Position numbers and translations under genes: made by a program | Source: Myxococcales bacterium | GTDB lineage: Bacteria; Myxococcota_A; UBA9160; JALSIO01 | Reading direction: 5' to 3' | Assembly: GCA_026989995.1 (NCBI GenBank) | Contig: JALSIO010000794.1 | Coordinates: 1-8,167 of the forward strand | Length of the DNA: 8,167 nt | Shown here: positions 8,123 to 8,167 of the stretch, in pieces | Position numbering within the stretch: position 1 is the stretch's first letter | How the letters are laid out: every line of letters starts with the position of its first letter | The notes under the pieces: generated by a model | What the model was told of the DNA's origin: nothing | What the model saw: the letters and a program-made list of their open reading frames with translations, nothing else | Databases searched by the model: none

Positions 8123-8167
8123 GTGAGACGGCTGCTCGTGGTTCCGGCGGCGCTGGCTGCCGCCCTC
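8123..8167 (+). CDS. N-terminus of a probable exported protein (cut by window edge)
   Basis: GTG at 8123 opens a frame that stays open to the window end (15 codons). The peptide MRRLLVVPAALAAAL has two arginines followed by a hydrophobic run, the n- and h-region of a Sec signal peptide or a membrane anchor. GGGGAG at 8111-8116 gives 6-base spacing to the GTG, a good ribosome-binding site. No family can be assigned from 15 residues, and the start could be internal to a frame I cannot fully see. It is on the same strand as the operon but separated by a 303-base gap, so it is probably a separate transcription unit. Confidence 0.5.
   Translation, partial: MRRLLVVPAALAAAL

Noticed and set aside
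7877..8126. Short open frames on both strands in the gap after the tlpA-like gene (for example 7877-8065 +, 7908-8126 +, 7880-8086 -)
   Set aside because: Products are composition-driven R/P/G/A strings without a convincing ribosome-binding site or domain. They overlap each other on both strands and run across candidate regulatory sites.

Overview
The window is the distal part of a conserved bacterial ribosomal-protein supercluster (spc plus alpha operons), all on the + strand. It opens in the last 33 codons of rplF (L6) and runs rplR (L18), rpsE (S5), rpmD (L30), rplO (L15), secY, adk, map, rpmJ (L36), rpsM (S13), rpsK (S11), rpsD (S4), rpoA and rplQ (L17). A membrane-anchored TlpA/ResA-like thioredoxin-fold gene follows three bases after rplQ. 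A 303-base, extremely GC-rich gap then precedes the first 15 codons of another + strand gene, which looks like the start of an exported protein.

The DNA is very GC-rich, with strong G/C preference at third codon positions and frequent GTG starts. Gene order, SecY and RpoA sequence style, a short (LID-less) adenylate kinase and zinc-binding (C+) forms of S4 and L36 all fit a Gram-negative lineage of the former Deltaproteobacteria or a neighbour (Myxococcota, Desulfobacterota, Binatota or similar). This is an inference from protein flavour; no phylogenetic search was possible.

The genes are packed as one transcription unit. Intergenic gaps are at most 27 bases up to the end of the tlpA-like gene, and four junctions overlap (rpsE/rpmD, rplO/secY, secY/adk, adk/map), suggesting translational coupling. 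The products cover ribosome assembly (L6, L18, S5, L30, L15, L36, S13, S11, S4, L17), the Sec translocation channel (SecY), adenylate homeostasis (Adk), N-terminal methionine removal (Map) and the RNA polymerase alpha subunit. A strong hairpin at 7852-7876 probably ends the unit. Possible promoters for the next gene lie at 7878-7886 and 8061-8066.

Most of the window is ordinary housekeeping DNA. The points worth a second look are the tlpA-like gene attached to the operon tail, the absence of infA between map and rpmJ, and the structured GC-rich gap at 7820-8122 with a terminator-like hairpin abutting an extended -10 motif. I see no sign of a mobile element, CRISPR array, tRNA, rRNA or novel defence-type system.
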